Positions 8,612 to 18,196 of a stretch of 64,000 bases of DNA are shown one piece after another. Under the pieces are notes generated by a model. It was not told the origin of the DNA. It saw only the letters and a list, made by a program, of their open reading frames with translations, and made no database searches. The DNA lies in assembly GCA_023421075.1 (NCBI GenBank), contig JAEZUM010000079.1, positions 1-64,000 of the forward strand, given 5' to 3'. The DNA is from Bacillota bacterium (GTDB lineage: Bacteria > Bacillota > Clostridia > Lachnospirales > Lachnospiraceae). The first letter of the stretch is position 1. The number at the start of each line of letters is the position of its first letter. The position numbers and the translations under genes were made by a program.

Positions 8612-9802
8612 ATGGATGGTATGCTATCTCAAGAAGAGATAAATGCGTTGCTAAATGGCATGAGTACAGAAAGCTCGGATAACCAAGTGAAGGAAACCTT
8701 AACCGACGCTGAAAAGGATGCAATAGGCGAGATATCGAATATCAGCATGGGAACAGCTGCAACGACACTGTTTTCCTTAGTTAACCAACGTGTTAATATA
8801 ACTACTCCGGTCGTAGAATATGCGACCTGGAAGGATATCGTTAACAGCTACGATAAGCCATGTGTGTTTATACAAATCTATTATGAGGATGGCCTTGATG
8901 GTAATAACATATTAATTCTGAAGGAAACGGACGTAAAGATCATCACGGATCTGATGATGGGTGGTGATGGTACTAATATATCCGGTGAGTTAACCGAATT
9001 GCACTTAAGCGCAATCAGTGAAGCGATGAACCAGATGATGGGTTCCGCTGCAACTAGTATATCCTCGATGCTTGAAAAAAGGGTAAATATAAGTCCTCCT
9101 ACCTCAGCGGTAGTGGATTTATATGATAATATGAATGGTGAAAATATTGCAGACTTCCTTAAGGGGAATTTCGTAAGAGTATCCTTTCATATGGAGATCG
9201 GTGATCTGGTAGACAGTGTTTTGATGCAGTTGTATCCTTTTGATTTTGCAAGGGATCTGTATCAGCAGTTTGTACATGCAACTTCTATGGAACCCGATAT
9301 CCCTACAAGACCTGCCGTTGATAATACTCCTAAGAAGACACAAGCACCGCCTCCGGTGCAACCGGCACAACAGGCACCTCCACCGGTTCCGCCTCAGGGA
9401 TATAACCCATATGCAAACATGGGATATCCTCCGCAGGGTATGCCACAGGGAATGCCACAGCCTATGCCTTATATGATGGCACCGATGCAGGATGTCAACG
9501 TTCAACCGGTTCAATTTGCTTCCTTCGCACCGATGATGGGCGGGGTAGTACAGCCGGAGAACATAGATTTATTAATGGATGTACCGCTTGAGGTTACCGT
9601 AGAGCTGGGAAGAACAAGCAAATCTATAAAAGAAATACTGGACTTTTCACCGGGAACTATTATAGAATTGAATCGTTTGGCCGGTGAACCAATTGATGTA
9701 CTGGTGAATGGTAAGTTTGTTGCGAAGGGCGAAGTAGTGGTAATGGAAGAAGCCTTCGGTATCCGAGTAACAGAAATTATAAAACAAAAGCAACTTAACT
9801 AA
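8612..9802 (+). CDS. fliY: flagellar motor switch phosphatase FliY
   Basis: 396 aa. FliY is the Gram-positive C-ring protein that also dephosphorylates CheY-P. It has a FliM-type N-terminal peptide 'MLSQEEINALLNGM', a CheC-like domain with both phosphatase motifs ('EISNISMGTAATTL' and 'AISEAMNQMMGSAATSI'), then a Pro/Gln/Met-rich linker (about residues 230-300) and a C-terminal FliN domain 'LDVPLEVTVELGRTSKSIKEI' ending 'EEAFGIRVTEII'. The linker is unusually Pro/Met-rich. The gene follows fliM by 6 bp. Confidence 0.94.
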   Translation: MDGMLSQEEINALLNGMSTESSDNQVKETLTDAEKDAIGEISNISMGTAATTLFSLVNQRVNITTPVVEYATWKDIVNSYDKPCVFIQIYYEDGLDGNNILILKETDVKIITDLMMGGDGTNISGELTELHLSAISEAMNQMMGSAATSISSMLEKRVNISPPTSAVVDLYDNMNGENIADFLKGNFVRVSFHMEIGDLVDSVLMQLYPFDFARDLYQQFVHATSMEPDIPTRPAVDNTPKKTQAPPPVQPAQQAPPPVPPQGYNPYANMGYPPQGMPQGMPQPMPYMMAPMQDVNVQPVQFASFAPMMGGVVQPENIDLLMDVPLEVTVELGRTSKSIKEILDFSPGTIIELNRLAGEPIDVLVNGKFVAKGEVVVMEEAFGIRVTEIIKQKQLN

Positions 9803-9835
9803 AAAATGAAAACATAAAAAGATAGGAGAATGAAG

Positions 9836-10198
9836 ATGGCGAAGAATATTTTAATTTGTGATGACGCTGCATTTATGAGAATGATGATTAAGGATATCTT
9901 AACCAAGAACGGTTATAACATCGCGGGTGAAGCCGAGAATGGTTTAAAGGCTGTTGATAAGTATTTGGAAACAAAGCCTGATTTGGTAATGATGGATATT
10001 ACCATGCCGGAGATGGATGGAATTCAGGCGTTAAAGAAGATTAAGGCATCCGATCCCAGTGCGAATGTAATTATGTGCTCCGCAATGGGCCAGCAGGCAA
10101 TGGTTATTGAATCCATTCAATCCGGTGCAAAGGATTTCATCGTTAAGCCTTTCCAGGCAGATCGCGTGTTGGAAGCAGTAAAGAAAGCAGTTGGTTAA
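9836..10198 (+). CDS. cheY: chemotaxis response regulator CheY
   Basis: 120 aa, a stand-alone receiver domain. CheA phosphorylates it and CheY-P binds the switch to bias rotation. The acidic pair 'CDD' (residues 8-10), phosphoacceptor Asp54 in 'VMMDITMPEMDG', and the conserved Lys in 'FIVKPF' are all present. ATG 9836 is 7 nt after AGGAG; an in-frame ATG at 9830 is too close. The gene lies between fliY and fliO as in Bacillus. Confidence 0.95.
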   Translation: MAKNILICDDAAFMRMMIKDILTKNGYNIAGEAENGLKAVDKYLETKPDLVMMDITMPEMDGIQALKKIKASDPSANVIMCSAMGQQAMVIESIQSGAKDFIVKPFQADRVLEAVKKAVG

Positions 10199-10219
10199 TT
10201 CGCGAATATTGAGTATAAT
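10191..10219 (+). promoter_or_regulatory. putative sigma-A promoter at the cheY-fliO junction
   Basis: TTGGTT (10191-10196), a 17-bp spacer, and a perfect TATAAT (10214-10219). The predicted start at about 10226 is just before a strong 66-nt RNA fold. The -35 box overlaps the cheY stop codon. Confidence 0.5.
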
Positions 10220-10229
10220 TCGTGCTTAG

Positions 10230-10295
10230 AAGTTTGTGCCTGCATAACATAGTGTGAAGAACGCACTTGGTGTGAAAGACACACGGCACAAACTT
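10230..10295 (+). ncRNA. candidate three-way-junction RNA between cheY and fliO
   Basis: A perfect 11-bp closing stem, AAGTTTGTGCC (10230-10240) with GGCACAAACTT (10285-10295), encloses two hairpins: AGTGTG-AAGAA-CGCACT (10251-10267) and GTGTG-AAAGA-CACAC (10270-10284). A possible sigma-A promoter lies immediately upstream, and a run of eight T bases occurs at about 10355-10362 without an obvious stem. It could be a 5' leader for fliO or a small RNA. I recognise no known family. Confidence 0.5.
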
Positions 10296-10420
10296 ATTAT
10301 CAGAGGACTATTTTGTTATTCCAGTGATATTTGTAGGCAACCGATTACGACTGCTTTTTTTTGGTATACTAGCAAGGAATGGATTTTAAGAGGTCCTTAG
10401 GGACGTTAAAAGGAGTTTGT

Positions 10421-10876
10421 ATGTCAGGGAATACGATGATCATGTTGCTGGAAGGCCTTGATTTGGACAAAATAATAGGAACTCCAACCCCGTCACCAAC
10501 TGCAGGGGATACTTCGGTTACGATACCGCAAGAATTCTCTACGTATGACAGCGTCTGGCAATTGGTCGGACTGGTGGCTTTGTTAATCATTATACTGGTA
10601 GCAGCTTATTATACTTCGAAATTTATCGGAGGTATTAAGCTGGGTCAGATGAAAAAAAGTAATTTTCAAGTAATTGATACCTACCGGGTAACCCCCAATA
10701 AGGCGTTACAGATTATTAAGGTAGGTAATAAATATGTGGTTATTGCCATAGGAAAAGATGACATTCATTTGATTACGGAATTAGACGAGTCCGAGGTGAT
10801 GCTCCGAGAAAGCTACCAAGGTGAGAAGCAGAGTTTTAAACAGATTTTAGATAAGCTGAAGAATAATAATGAGTAG
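10421..10876 (+). CDS. fliO: flagellar biosynthetic protein FliO/FliZ family
   Basis: 151 aa. FliO is an assembly factor for the FliP5Q4R1 export gate. A short extracytoplasmic N-terminus is followed by one TM helix (about residues 47-65, 'LVGLVALLIIILVAAYY') and a cytoplasmic domain with 'VIDTYRVTPNKALQIIKVGNKYVVIAIG', the FliO pattern. ATG 10421 is 5 nt after AGGAG (10411-10415); the in-frame upstream ATG 10379 lacks a ribosome site. fliP follows by 12 bp. Confidence 0.85.
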   Translation: MSGNTMIMLLEGLDLDKIIGTPTPSPTAGDTSVTIPQEFSTYDSVWQLVGLVALLIIILVAAYYTSKFIGGIKLGQMKKSNFQVIDTYRVTPNKALQIIKVGNKYVVIAIGKDDIHLITELDESEVMLRESYQGEKQSFKQILDKLKNNNE

Positions 10877-10888
10877 AGGCTGATAATC

Positions 10889-11728
10889 ATGAAGATACAA
10901 TTTAAAATATTCAAAAGCTTACAATCTGCTATTATTATTATGCTCTTAACGATAGGAATCGTAGCTTTGTTTCAGAAGGAGACAGCATATGCTCAGTCTG
11001 CAGAAGATACGGTTACCACAACGGCTGAGGAGAGCGGTAATAATCTGGCCGGGTCATTAGGACCCTTAGATTTTACTCTGAATACGGATGAGGATGCCAA
11101 CGGTCTATCCTCTACCCTACAGATACTATTGGTCTTAACTGTGATATCCGTTGCACCTTCTATCTTAATCATGGTTACATCCTTTACCAGGATTATTATA
11201 GTCTTACATTTTACAAGAGCTGCCATCGGAACGCAGACAACACCACCGAATCAGATATTGGTTGGTCTTGCTTTGTTTTTAACTTTTTTTATCATGTCTC
11301 CGGTATTTACTCAAATAAATACGGATGCCATTAAACCTCTTTCTGCAGGGACTATTACACAGGAGCAAGCCTTTGAAGCCGGATTAGCACCAATTCGTAC
11401 TTTTATGCTGGAGCAGGTTAAGCAGAAGGATATTCGCTTATTTATGGACATAGCGAATATCGACAAGGTTGAGACGGTAGATGATATTCCGATCACAGTC
11501 ATTATTCCTGCCTTCATCATCAGTGAATTACGCACCGCATTCATAATTGGGTTCTTAATCTATATCCCTTTCATTGTAATTGATATGGTAGTAGCTTCTA
11601 CCTTAATGTCGATGGGTATGATGATGTTACCGCCAACGATGATTTCCATGCCCTTTAAGATTCTACTATTCATTATGGCAGATGGCTGGAATTTGGTAAT
11701 CGGTGAATTGGTGAAGACCTTTTATTGA
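10889..11728 (+). CDS. fliP: flagellar export gate protein FliP
   Basis: 279 aa. FliP forms the core of the flagellar type III export gate. It has a cleavable-type signal sequence (basic N-terminus, hydrophobic residues 14-28, 'AYA' near residue 35), then the FliP signature 'SILIMVTSFTRIIIVLHFTR' and 'IGTQTTPPNQILVGLALFLT', and C-terminal helices with 'MGMMMLPPTMISMPFKILLF'. The ribosome site is weak (AGAGGCTG), and coupling to fliO is likely. Confidence 0.95.
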   Translation: MKIQFKIFKSLQSAIIIMLLTIGIVALFQKETAYAQSAEDTVTTTAEESGNNLAGSLGPLDFTLNTDEDANGLSSTLQILLVLTVISVAPSILIMVTSFTRIIIVLHFTRAAIGTQTTPPNQILVGLALFLTFFIMSPVFTQINTDAIKPLSAGTITQEQAFEAGLAPIRTFMLEQVKQKDIRLFMDIANIDKVETVDDIPITVIIPAFIISELRTAFIIGFLIYIPFIVIDMVVASTLMSMGMMMLPPTMISMPFKILLFIMADGWNLVIGELVKTFY

Positions 11729-11778
11729 CAATACAGAGAGGCCGTACTTAGAGACAGAGCAGATTTTGGAGGTTTCGC

Positions 11779-12054
11779 ATGAATGAGACTATTGTAATTG
11801 ATATCGCAAGACAAGCAGTGTATCTTGTTCTGAAGGCTTCGGCACCAATGCTGCTCGCTTCGCTGGTAGTCGGTCTGGTAGTTAGTATTTTACAGACAGT
11901 TACCTCGATTCAGGAACAAACCCTCACATTTGTTCCTAAGTTAATTGCAGTATTTCTGGTGATTATACTGGCAGGCAGTTGGATCTTGAATTCCCTCAGG
12001 GAGTTTATGGTAGATCTATTTTCTAACTTCAGTTATTATATTAATGCTTTATGA
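11779..12054 (+). CDS. fliQ: flagellar export gate protein FliQ
   Basis: 91 aa with two TM helices, the usual size. The pattern 'ASLVVGLVVSILQTVTSIQEQTLTFVPK' is the FliQ signature between the helices. The ribosome site GGAGGTTTCGC is good. The last codon overlaps the fliR start (ATGA). Confidence 0.95.
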   Translation: MNETIVIDIARQAVYLVLKASAPMLLASLVVGLVVSILQTVTSIQEQTLTFVPKLIAVFLVIILAGSWILNSLREFMVDLFSNFSYYINAL

Positions 12055-12818
12055 CCTTTACGATTGAAAACTTTGAATTTTTATTATTAATACTTGTGAG
12101 GATCACCGGATTTATCTTTACGGCTCCTTTTTTTTCGTTAAGAAATGTGCCGATTCGTGTAAAAACCGGATTATCTATAGCACTATCGCTAATTTTATTC
12201 TATTCTGTTCCATATAGTACCCCGGAATATACCGGTGTGATTGGTTTTGCGGTTCTTGTCGTGAAGGAAGCGCTGGCCGGAGCTATTATGGGACTTTTTG
12301 CAAATATAGCCTATCATATCATTGCCTTTGCCGGACAAATGATCGATATGGAAATCGGATTCTCCATGGTAAATGAGCTTGATCCGGTAACCAGTATACA
12401 GACTACAATTACCTCCAATTTCTATGGTTATTTAGTACTTTTAATGATGTTAATTTCTAATTTACATCATTATTTTTTAAGGGCGATAATTGATTCCTTC
12501 CAGATCATAGAAATCGGTAAAGCTAATTTTAACTTGAATATTTATAAATTAATGATACAATTCATCACGGATTATTTCATTATTGGGTTTCGAATTGTAC
12601 TTCCGATTTTTGCTGCAATATTAGTAGTCAATACCATATTGGCAATCCTGGCAAAAATTGCTCCACAGATGAATATGTTTGTAATCGGAATTCAGTTAAA
12701 GATTTTTGTTGGTTTAATTGTTTTAGCAATGATTATGGCATTAATACCATCAGTATCAGATTTTATATTCAGAAAAATGAAAGAAATGCTCTTGGATTCC
12801 ATTCAAATGCTACGATAG
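12051..12818 (+). CDS. fliR: flagellar export gate protein FliR
   Basis: 255 aa, about six hydrophobic segments. FliR completes the FliP-FliQ-FliR gate. The N-terminus 'LLLILVRITGFIFTAPFFSLRNVPIRVKTGLS' is the family signature. It starts at an ATG that overlaps the fliQ stop by 4 bp, indicating coupled translation. flhB follows after 41 bp. Confidence 0.95.
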   Translation: MTFTIENFEFLLLILVRITGFIFTAPFFSLRNVPIRVKTGLSIALSLILFYSVPYSTPEYTGVIGFAVLVVKEALAGAIMGLFANIAYHIIAFAGQMIDMEIGFSMVNELDPVTSIQTTITSNFYGYLVLLMMLISNLHHYFLRAIIDSFQIIEIGKANFNLNIYKLMIQFITDYFIIGFRIVLPIFAAILVVNTILAILAKIAPQMNMFVIGIQLKIFVGLIVLAMIMALIPSVSDFIFRKMKEMLLDSIQMLR

Positions 12819-12859
12819 AGCGTTACGATAGACTGAAATCCAGAAAAGGAAGGGATATT

Positions 12860-13987
12860 ATGATAGCAGAAGAGCAGATACAGAGTGCTATTTATCGCCT
12901 GCCTTATCATCTTCAATTTTTTGCGGAAGGTGCGGATAAAACAGAAGAAGCCACCGGCAAGAAACTTAATGATGCCAGAATGGAAGGCCAAGTAGCAAGA
13001 AGCAAAGAGCTGATCTCAGCTTCCGGTCTTGCCACATTTTTTATCGTGATTAAGGTTTTTGTAGAATATATCAGTGATAACTTTCTGGAGAATTTTTATA
13101 AGGTATTTCATAACATCGATAAAATAGCCAGTGAAGAGTTTAATATCACGGTAGTCAGCAATCTATTAAGAGATGCACTACTGACAGTTTTGATTATATG
13201 TGTTCCTATCTTTATTACAACAATGGTCGTATCCTTCGTTGTTGTACTATTACAGGTGAAATGGAAAATATCGGCCAAGACGTTAAAGCCGAAACTCTCC
13301 AGCCTAAATCCGATTAACGGTTTTAAGAAGCTTTTTTCTAAGGATAAAATGGTAGACCTAGTGATAGAGGTTGTAAAAATTGCCGTAATTTCTTATCTGG
13401 CTTATAATACACTCAAGGATGAATGGCAGTTACTCTTCGTTCTTTATGACATGAAGCTGGAACAGGCAATCCTTTTAATCGGGGATTTGGTTTTGGATTT
13501 AGGACTTAAAATCAGTATGGTCTTTCTGGTGATCGGTTTTGCTGATTTGTTTTATCAAAAGATGAAGTTTAAAAAAGACATGAGGATGACAAAGCAAGAG
13601 GTAAAGGATGAGTTTAAGAATTCGGAAGGTGATCCTCAGATTAAAAGTAAGATCAAAGCGAAGATGCGTGAGGTATCACAAAGAAGAATGATGCAGGCTC
13701 TGCCGACGGCGGATGTCGTAATTACAAATCCTACACATCTCGCGGCTGCGATAAAATATGACAAAGCAGCCAGTGAAGCACCGATCCTGGTCGCAAAGGG
13801 AGCAGATTTTCTGGCACAGAAGATAAAAGAGGTAGCGAAAGAGAACAAGATAGAGATTGTAGAAAATAAACCTCTAGCCAGAATGCTTTATTATAATGTA
13901 GAACTTGGAGCCGAGATCCCTCCGGAGCTCTATCAAATGACAGCGGAAGTTCTGGCTTATGTATATGGGCTTAAAAATAAGAATTGA
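12860..13987 (+). CDS. flhB: flagellar export switch protein FlhB
   Basis: 375 aa. FlhB controls export-gate substrate switching through self-cleavage. It has the 'LQFFAEGADKTEEATGKKL' N-terminal segment, four TM helices, and a C-terminal cytoplasmic domain with the autocleavage motif NPTH in 'VVITNPTHLAAAIKYD'. The N-terminus runs about 19 residues before 'LQFFAEG'. FliK, needed for switching, is in the same operon. Confidence 0.95.
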   Translation: MIAEEQIQSAIYRLPYHLQFFAEGADKTEEATGKKLNDARMEGQVARSKELISASGLATFFIVIKVFVEYISDNFLENFYKVFHNIDKIASEEFNITVVSNLLRDALLTVLIICVPIFITTMVVSFVVVLLQVKWKISAKTLKPKLSSLNPINGFKKLFSKDKMVDLVIEVVKIAVISYLAYNTLKDEWQLLFVLYDMKLEQAILLIGDLVLDLGLKISMVFLVIGFADLFYQKMKFKKDMRMTKQEVKDEFKNSEGDPQIKSKIKAKMREVSQRRMMQALPTADVVITNPTHLAAAIKYDKAASEAPILVAKGADFLAQKIKEVAKENKIEIVENKPLARMLYYNVELGAEIPPELYQMTAEVLAYVYGLKNKN

Positions 13988-14030
13988 TATAATTAACCAA
14001 TTGTTTAAGTAAAGTTTTTTGGAGGTATGG

Positions 14031-16064
14031 ATGAAGAGAAATGACCTGATTGTTGGACTTTTTTTACTCTCTGCAATCGTATTTTTGATTATACCTATGA
14101 ATTCCTTTGTACTGGACTTTATGTTAGCATTAAATATATCCATTGCAATGGTGATTTTATTTAATGCCATGTTTACGAAGGAAGTACTTAATATGTCGGC
14201 GTTCCCGACGGTTTTGCTCTTTACCACGATATTCCGTATTTCCCTGAATGTATCCAGTACAAAGCTGATCCTGCAGACCGGAGAACCGGGTAATGTTGTA
14301 ACTACCTTTGGTCAATTTGTCGGTGGTGGTAATCTGGTCATCGGTATTATCGTCTTCCTCGTTTTGATATTGGTTCAGTTTATGGTTATCAATAAAGGCT
14401 CGGAGCGTGTTGCTGAAGTAACAGCAAGATTCACACTGGACGCGATGCCCGGTAAGCAGATGGCAATCGATGCTGATTTAAATACAGGAGCAATTACGGA
14501 TGCGGAAGCAAAAGCACGCCGTGAAAAGATACAGGATGAATCAGCATTCTTTGGTTCCATGGATGGTGCTACAAAGTACGTTAAAGGTGATGCGGTTGCC
14601 GGTTTGGTGATTACGGTAATTAATATGGTCGGCGGAACTATAATGGGTGTGCTCTATATGGGGATGCCTGCTATGGATGCCTTCGAACATTTCGCTATCT
14701 TAACAATTGGTGATGGCTTAGTAAGTCAGATTCCTTCGCTGATGATCTCTCTTGCAACCGGTATTCTGGTTACAAAGGTATCGAAGGAAGCGGATTTTGG
14801 GGATTTGCTGATGAAGCAGCTTTTCTCCATCCCCAAGGCACTCTATCTGGTAGGTGGAAGTATGATCGGTTTCGGTATTCTGACACCCTTAAGTACCTTA
14901 TTATTTACCGTGTACGGCTTGATATTCATTATATCCGGAAGAATGATAGCCGCCAGAGTTGAAGTTGCAGCCATTGAGCATGAGGTATCCTCGGACGAAG
15001 CGGCTGCCAGCGAAATCAGAAAACCGGAAAATGTGGTTTCGTTATTACAGGTTGATCCCATCGAGCTTGAATTTGGTTATGGTATTATCCCTTTGGCGGA
15101 TACCAATCAAGGCGGAGATTTGCTTGACCGTGTTGTGTTAATTCGTAGACAGGTCGCGCTTGAACTCGGTTGTGTTGTTCCGATGATCCGTTTAAGAGAT
15201 AATATTCAGCTGAATCCAAACCAATATATCATTAAGATTAAAGGAATACAGGTAAGTGAAGGTGAGATTTTATTCGATCACTATATGGCGATGAACCCCG
15301 GATATGTGGAAGAAGAAATTACGGGTATCCCTACCTTTGAACCTTCCTTCCATCTGCCGGCTCTCTGGATCACTGAGAATCAGAGGGAAAGAGCAGAAAC
15401 CCTAGGATATACAGTAGTAGATCCTCCTTCAATTATTGCAACCCATCTGACGGAAGTGATACGTGGTCATATTCACGAGCTTCTGACCAGACAGGATGTC
15501 CAGAGTCTGGTTAACAATATTCAGGAAGCAAATCAGGCACTTATCTCAGAATTGGTTCCGAAGCTGCTTAATATCGGTGAGATTCAGAAGGTGCTGCAGA
15601 ACCTGTTACGAGAAGGAATCTCAATCCGCGATCTGGTAACGATCTTCGAAACCTTAGCGGATTATGCAACTACAACCCATGATACAGATGTATTGACTGA
15701 GTATGTCAGACAGAGCTTAAAGAGAGCGATCTCGGGCAAATATTTTCCTTCCGGTGAGATGACCAGTGTTGTTACACTGGATCCTAAGGTGGAGCAGGAG
15801 ATTATGGGTTCAGTGAAGCAATCGGAGCAGGGGGCTTATCTGGCACTTGACCCCGGTGTAACCAGAGAGATCATTGAATCGGTTCAAACAGAGGTTCATA
15901 AATTAGAGGATTTAGGAAAGAACCCCATAATAATTACCTCTCCGATTGTCAGAATGTACTTTAAACGCTTGACACAGGATTATTTTAAGGATTTAATTGT
16001 GGTATCATATAATGAAATAGATTCAAATGTTGAATTACAGTCAGTTGGGATGGTGACAGTATAG
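14031..16064 (+). CDS. flhA: flagellar export gate protein FlhA
   Basis: 677 aa. FlhA forms the nonameric export ring that docks chaperone-substrate complexes. Eight hydrophobic segments lie in the N-terminal ~330 residues with the FHIPEP signature 'NKGSERVAEVTARFTLDAMPGKQMAID', followed by the cytoplasmic domain. ATG 14031 lies 5 nt after GGAGG (14021-14025); a TTG at 14019 is in frame but lies within/before this site. The stop codon overlaps flhF by 1 bp. Confidence 0.96.
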   Translation: MKRNDLIVGLFLLSAIVFLIIPMNSFVLDFMLALNISIAMVILFNAMFTKEVLNMSAFPTVLLFTTIFRISLNVSSTKLILQTGEPGNVVTTFGQFVGGGNLVIGIIVFLVLILVQFMVINKGSERVAEVTARFTLDAMPGKQMAIDADLNTGAITDAEAKARREKIQDESAFFGSMDGATKYVKGDAVAGLVITVINMVGGTIMGVLYMGMPAMDAFEHFAILTIGDGLVSQIPSLMISLATGILVTKVSKEADFGDLLMKQLFSIPKALYLVGGSMIGFGILTPLSTLLFTVYGLIFIISGRMIAARVEVAAIEHEVSSDEAAASEIRKPENVVSLLQVDPIELEFGYGIIPLADTNQGGDLLDRVVLIRRQVALELGCVVPMIRLRDNIQLNPNQYIIKIKGIQVSEGEILFDHYMAMNPGYVEEEITGIPTFEPSFHLPALWITENQRERAETLGYTVVDPPSIIATHLTEVIRGHIHELLTRQDVQSLVNNIQEANQALISELVPKLLNIGEIQKVLQNLLREGISIRDLVTIFETLADYATTTHDTDVLTEYVRQSLKRAISGKYFPSGEMTSVVTLDPKVEQEIMGSVKQSEQGAYLALDPGVTREIIESVQTEVHKLEDLGKNPIIITSPIVRMYFKRLTQDYFKDLIVVSYNEIDSNVELQSVGMVTV

Positions 16065-17278
16065 TGATTATCAAAAAATTTCAAGCGAATACGGAAACAG
16101 AAGCGATTATGCTTGCCAAGGAGGAACTTGGTAAGGATGCTATTGTCATGAATATTAAGACGATATCACCGAGAGGTATCTATAAACTGTTTCGCAAACC
16201 TGTTGTAGAGATTACTGCTGCTGTGGATGAGAATATTACATACAAAAGTGATAAGGGGAAGCCGGCACCGGCCTCTCCTCCTTCCCGTAGAACAGTATTC
16301 GCAGATGTCATCTATGATGAGGAACCTTCTGATAAGCCTATGAAACCGTCACCGGGTACCACGGATACCGCTCCCTCTGCCATCGAAGCAAAGCTCAACA
16401 ATCTACAAAGTCTCCTGGAGAAGCAAATCATTGAGAAGGAAAAGCAGGAAGCCGACCGTAGTGAGGCAAAAACAGCTGAGACAAACAAGAACCTTGCTTG
16501 TATTCAATTGATCTATAACCAGCTGATTAACAATGAGGTTGATGAGAAATATGCGAACCAGATTATTGCTGAAATAGAGGGCAATCTGAAAAAGGATGCA
16601 TCGATGGACAATATTCTTGCAAGCATCTATCAAAAGATTATTTTGAAGCTGGGTCAGCCGAAGACCATTGAGATCAGCGGAAAGACTCCCAGATTTATTT
16701 TCTTTATCGGTCCGACCGGTGTAGGAAAAACGACGACCATCGCAAAAATTGCCTCCAAATTTAAAGTGAACGAAAAAGCAAAGGTTGCTTTTCTGACAGC
16801 GGATACCTATCGTATCGCAGCGGTTGAGCAACTTAGAACTTATGCCAATATATTAGGGATTCCTCTGAAGGTTATATATTCTGAGGATGAAATGCTTCAG
16901 GCTAAGAATGAGTTTTCCGATTATGATATTATCTTTGTAGACACCGCAGGAAGATCCCATCGTAACAAAGAACAGAGAGATGATATAGAAATAATGATCA
17001 ATACCATCCCGGAAGATGAGCGTGAGGTTTATCTGGTTCTTAGTGCCACTACAAAATATCGTGATTTAATCAAGATAACAGAAGCATATTCTGAAATTAT
17101 CAATTATAATCTAATCTTTACGAAGCTGGATGAAACAAGTACAATCGGTAATCTGTATAACATTCGGATGCTAACGGAGGCACCTTTATCTTATGCTACC
17201 TTTGGACAGAACGTACCGGATGATATCGGCAGAGTGGACGCTCAAAGTATCGCGAAGCAACTATTGAGGGGGCAATAA
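16064..17278 (+). CDS. flhF: flagellar SRP-like GTPase FlhF
   Basis: 404 aa from a GTG start overlapping the flhA stop. FlhF positions flagella by recruiting early components. The N-terminal B domain (1-110) is followed by an N/G SRP-GTPase domain: P-loop 'GPTGVGKTTTIAKIA' (around residue 225), 'DTYRIAAVEQLRTYANILG', 'DTAGRSHRN' and 'TKLDETSTIGN'. It pairs with FlhG, whose gene follows immediately. Confidence 0.95.
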   Translation: MIIKKFQANTETEAIMLAKEELGKDAIVMNIKTISPRGIYKLFRKPVVEITAAVDENITYKSDKGKPAPASPPSRRTVFADVIYDEEPSDKPMKPSPGTTDTAPSAIEAKLNNLQSLLEKQIIEKEKQEADRSEAKTAETNKNLACIQLIYNQLINNEVDEKYANQIIAEIEGNLKKDASMDNILASIYQKIILKLGQPKTIEISGKTPRFIFFIGPTGVGKTTTIAKIASKFKVNEKAKVAFLTADTYRIAAVEQLRTYANILGIPLKVIYSEDEMLQAKNEFSDYDIIFVDTAGRSHRNKEQRDDIEIMINTIPEDEREVYLVLSATTKYRDLIKITEAYSEIINYNLIFTKLDETSTIGNLYNIRMLTEAPLSYATFGQNVPDDIGRVDAQSIAKQLLRGQ

Positions 17279-17279
17279 T

Positions 17280-18161
17280 ATGGATCAGGCAGAAAAATTG
17301 AGAAAAATGGTAAAAGAACAGACTGCCCCCAGAAATGTGGCCAGAGTCATCACGGTAACGAGTGGAAAGGGCGGCGTCGGTAAGTCGAGTATTTCTGTGA
17401 ACTTAGCAATTGCTTTAAGCAGATTAGGGAATCGTGTTATTGTTTTAGATGCGGACTTTGGTCTGGCAAATGTAGAGGTGATGCTGGGAATTAGACCTCA
17501 GTACAATCTGGCTGACCTGATGTTTCGAGGAAAATCCTTGACCGATATTATTACTGAGGGTCCGGAAAATATCGGTTTTATCTCAGGAGGATCCGGGATT
17601 CAGGAATTAACAAATCTGACAAAGGATCAAATCGTGTATTTAATACAAAAGCTGGTGGAATTGGATGAGCGTGCCGATATTATAATTATAGATACAGGAG
17701 CAGGAATAGCTGATTCTGTATTGGAATTCGTAGCGGCCAGCTCGGAGGTACTGTTGGTAGCAACACCGGAACCCACCTCAATTACGGACGCTTATGCGTT
17801 ACTAAAGACATTGAATCGCAAAACAGACGTTTCCTTACAGGATACTGTAATTAAAATGATTGCAAACCGTATCGATGATTACGCAGAGGGAAAAGAACTG
17901 TACGACAAGCTGAGCCTTGTTGTCAGTAAGTTTTTGAATCTAAAGCTGGAGTATCTTGGAGCGCTTCCGCAAGATGGCAGTGTATCCAAAGCGGTAATGA
18001 AGCAGAAGCCGGCGATAGCATTATACCCGAATTCTGTATTTTCGAAGACGGTGTCCTCCTTTGCTGATTTATTGTGTACAAACGAGACAACAAGTCTTCC
18101 GAACAAGAAGGGAATTGCACAATTATTTACCAATTTACTTCGTTCACGTATCAAGAAATAA
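17280..18161 (+). CDS. flhG: MinD-like flagellar number ATPase FlhG (YlxH)
   Basis: 293 aa. FlhG regulates flagellar number/placement and activates FlhF GTPase. The N-terminus 'MDQAEKLRKMV' carries the DQAxxLR motif that stimulates FlhF in Bacillus. The deviant Walker A 'SGKGGVGKSSISVNLA' and 'DADFGLANVEVMLGI' identify the MinD/ParA class, and the switch 'IIDTGAGI' is present. It starts 1 bp after the flhF stop. Confidence 0.94.
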   Translation: MDQAEKLRKMVKEQTAPRNVARVITVTSGKGGVGKSSISVNLAIALSRLGNRVIVLDADFGLANVEVMLGIRPQYNLADLMFRGKSLTDIITEGPENIGFISGGSGIQELTNLTKDQIVYLIQKLVELDERADIIIIDTGAGIADSVLEFVAASSEVLLVATPEPTSITDAYALLKTLNRKTDVSLQDTVIKMIANRIDDYAEGKELYDKLSLVVSKFLNLKLEYLGALPQDGSVSKAVMKQKPAIALYPNSVFSKTVSSFADLLCTNETTSLPNKKGIAQLFTNLLRSRIKK

Positions 18162-18196
18162 ACCAGATATCGCATTAAAACTTTGGGGGTGGAGAC

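Noticed and set aside
10331..10370. TATACT at 10365 as a second fliO promoter
   Set aside because: The region 17 bp upstream has no recognisable -35 box.
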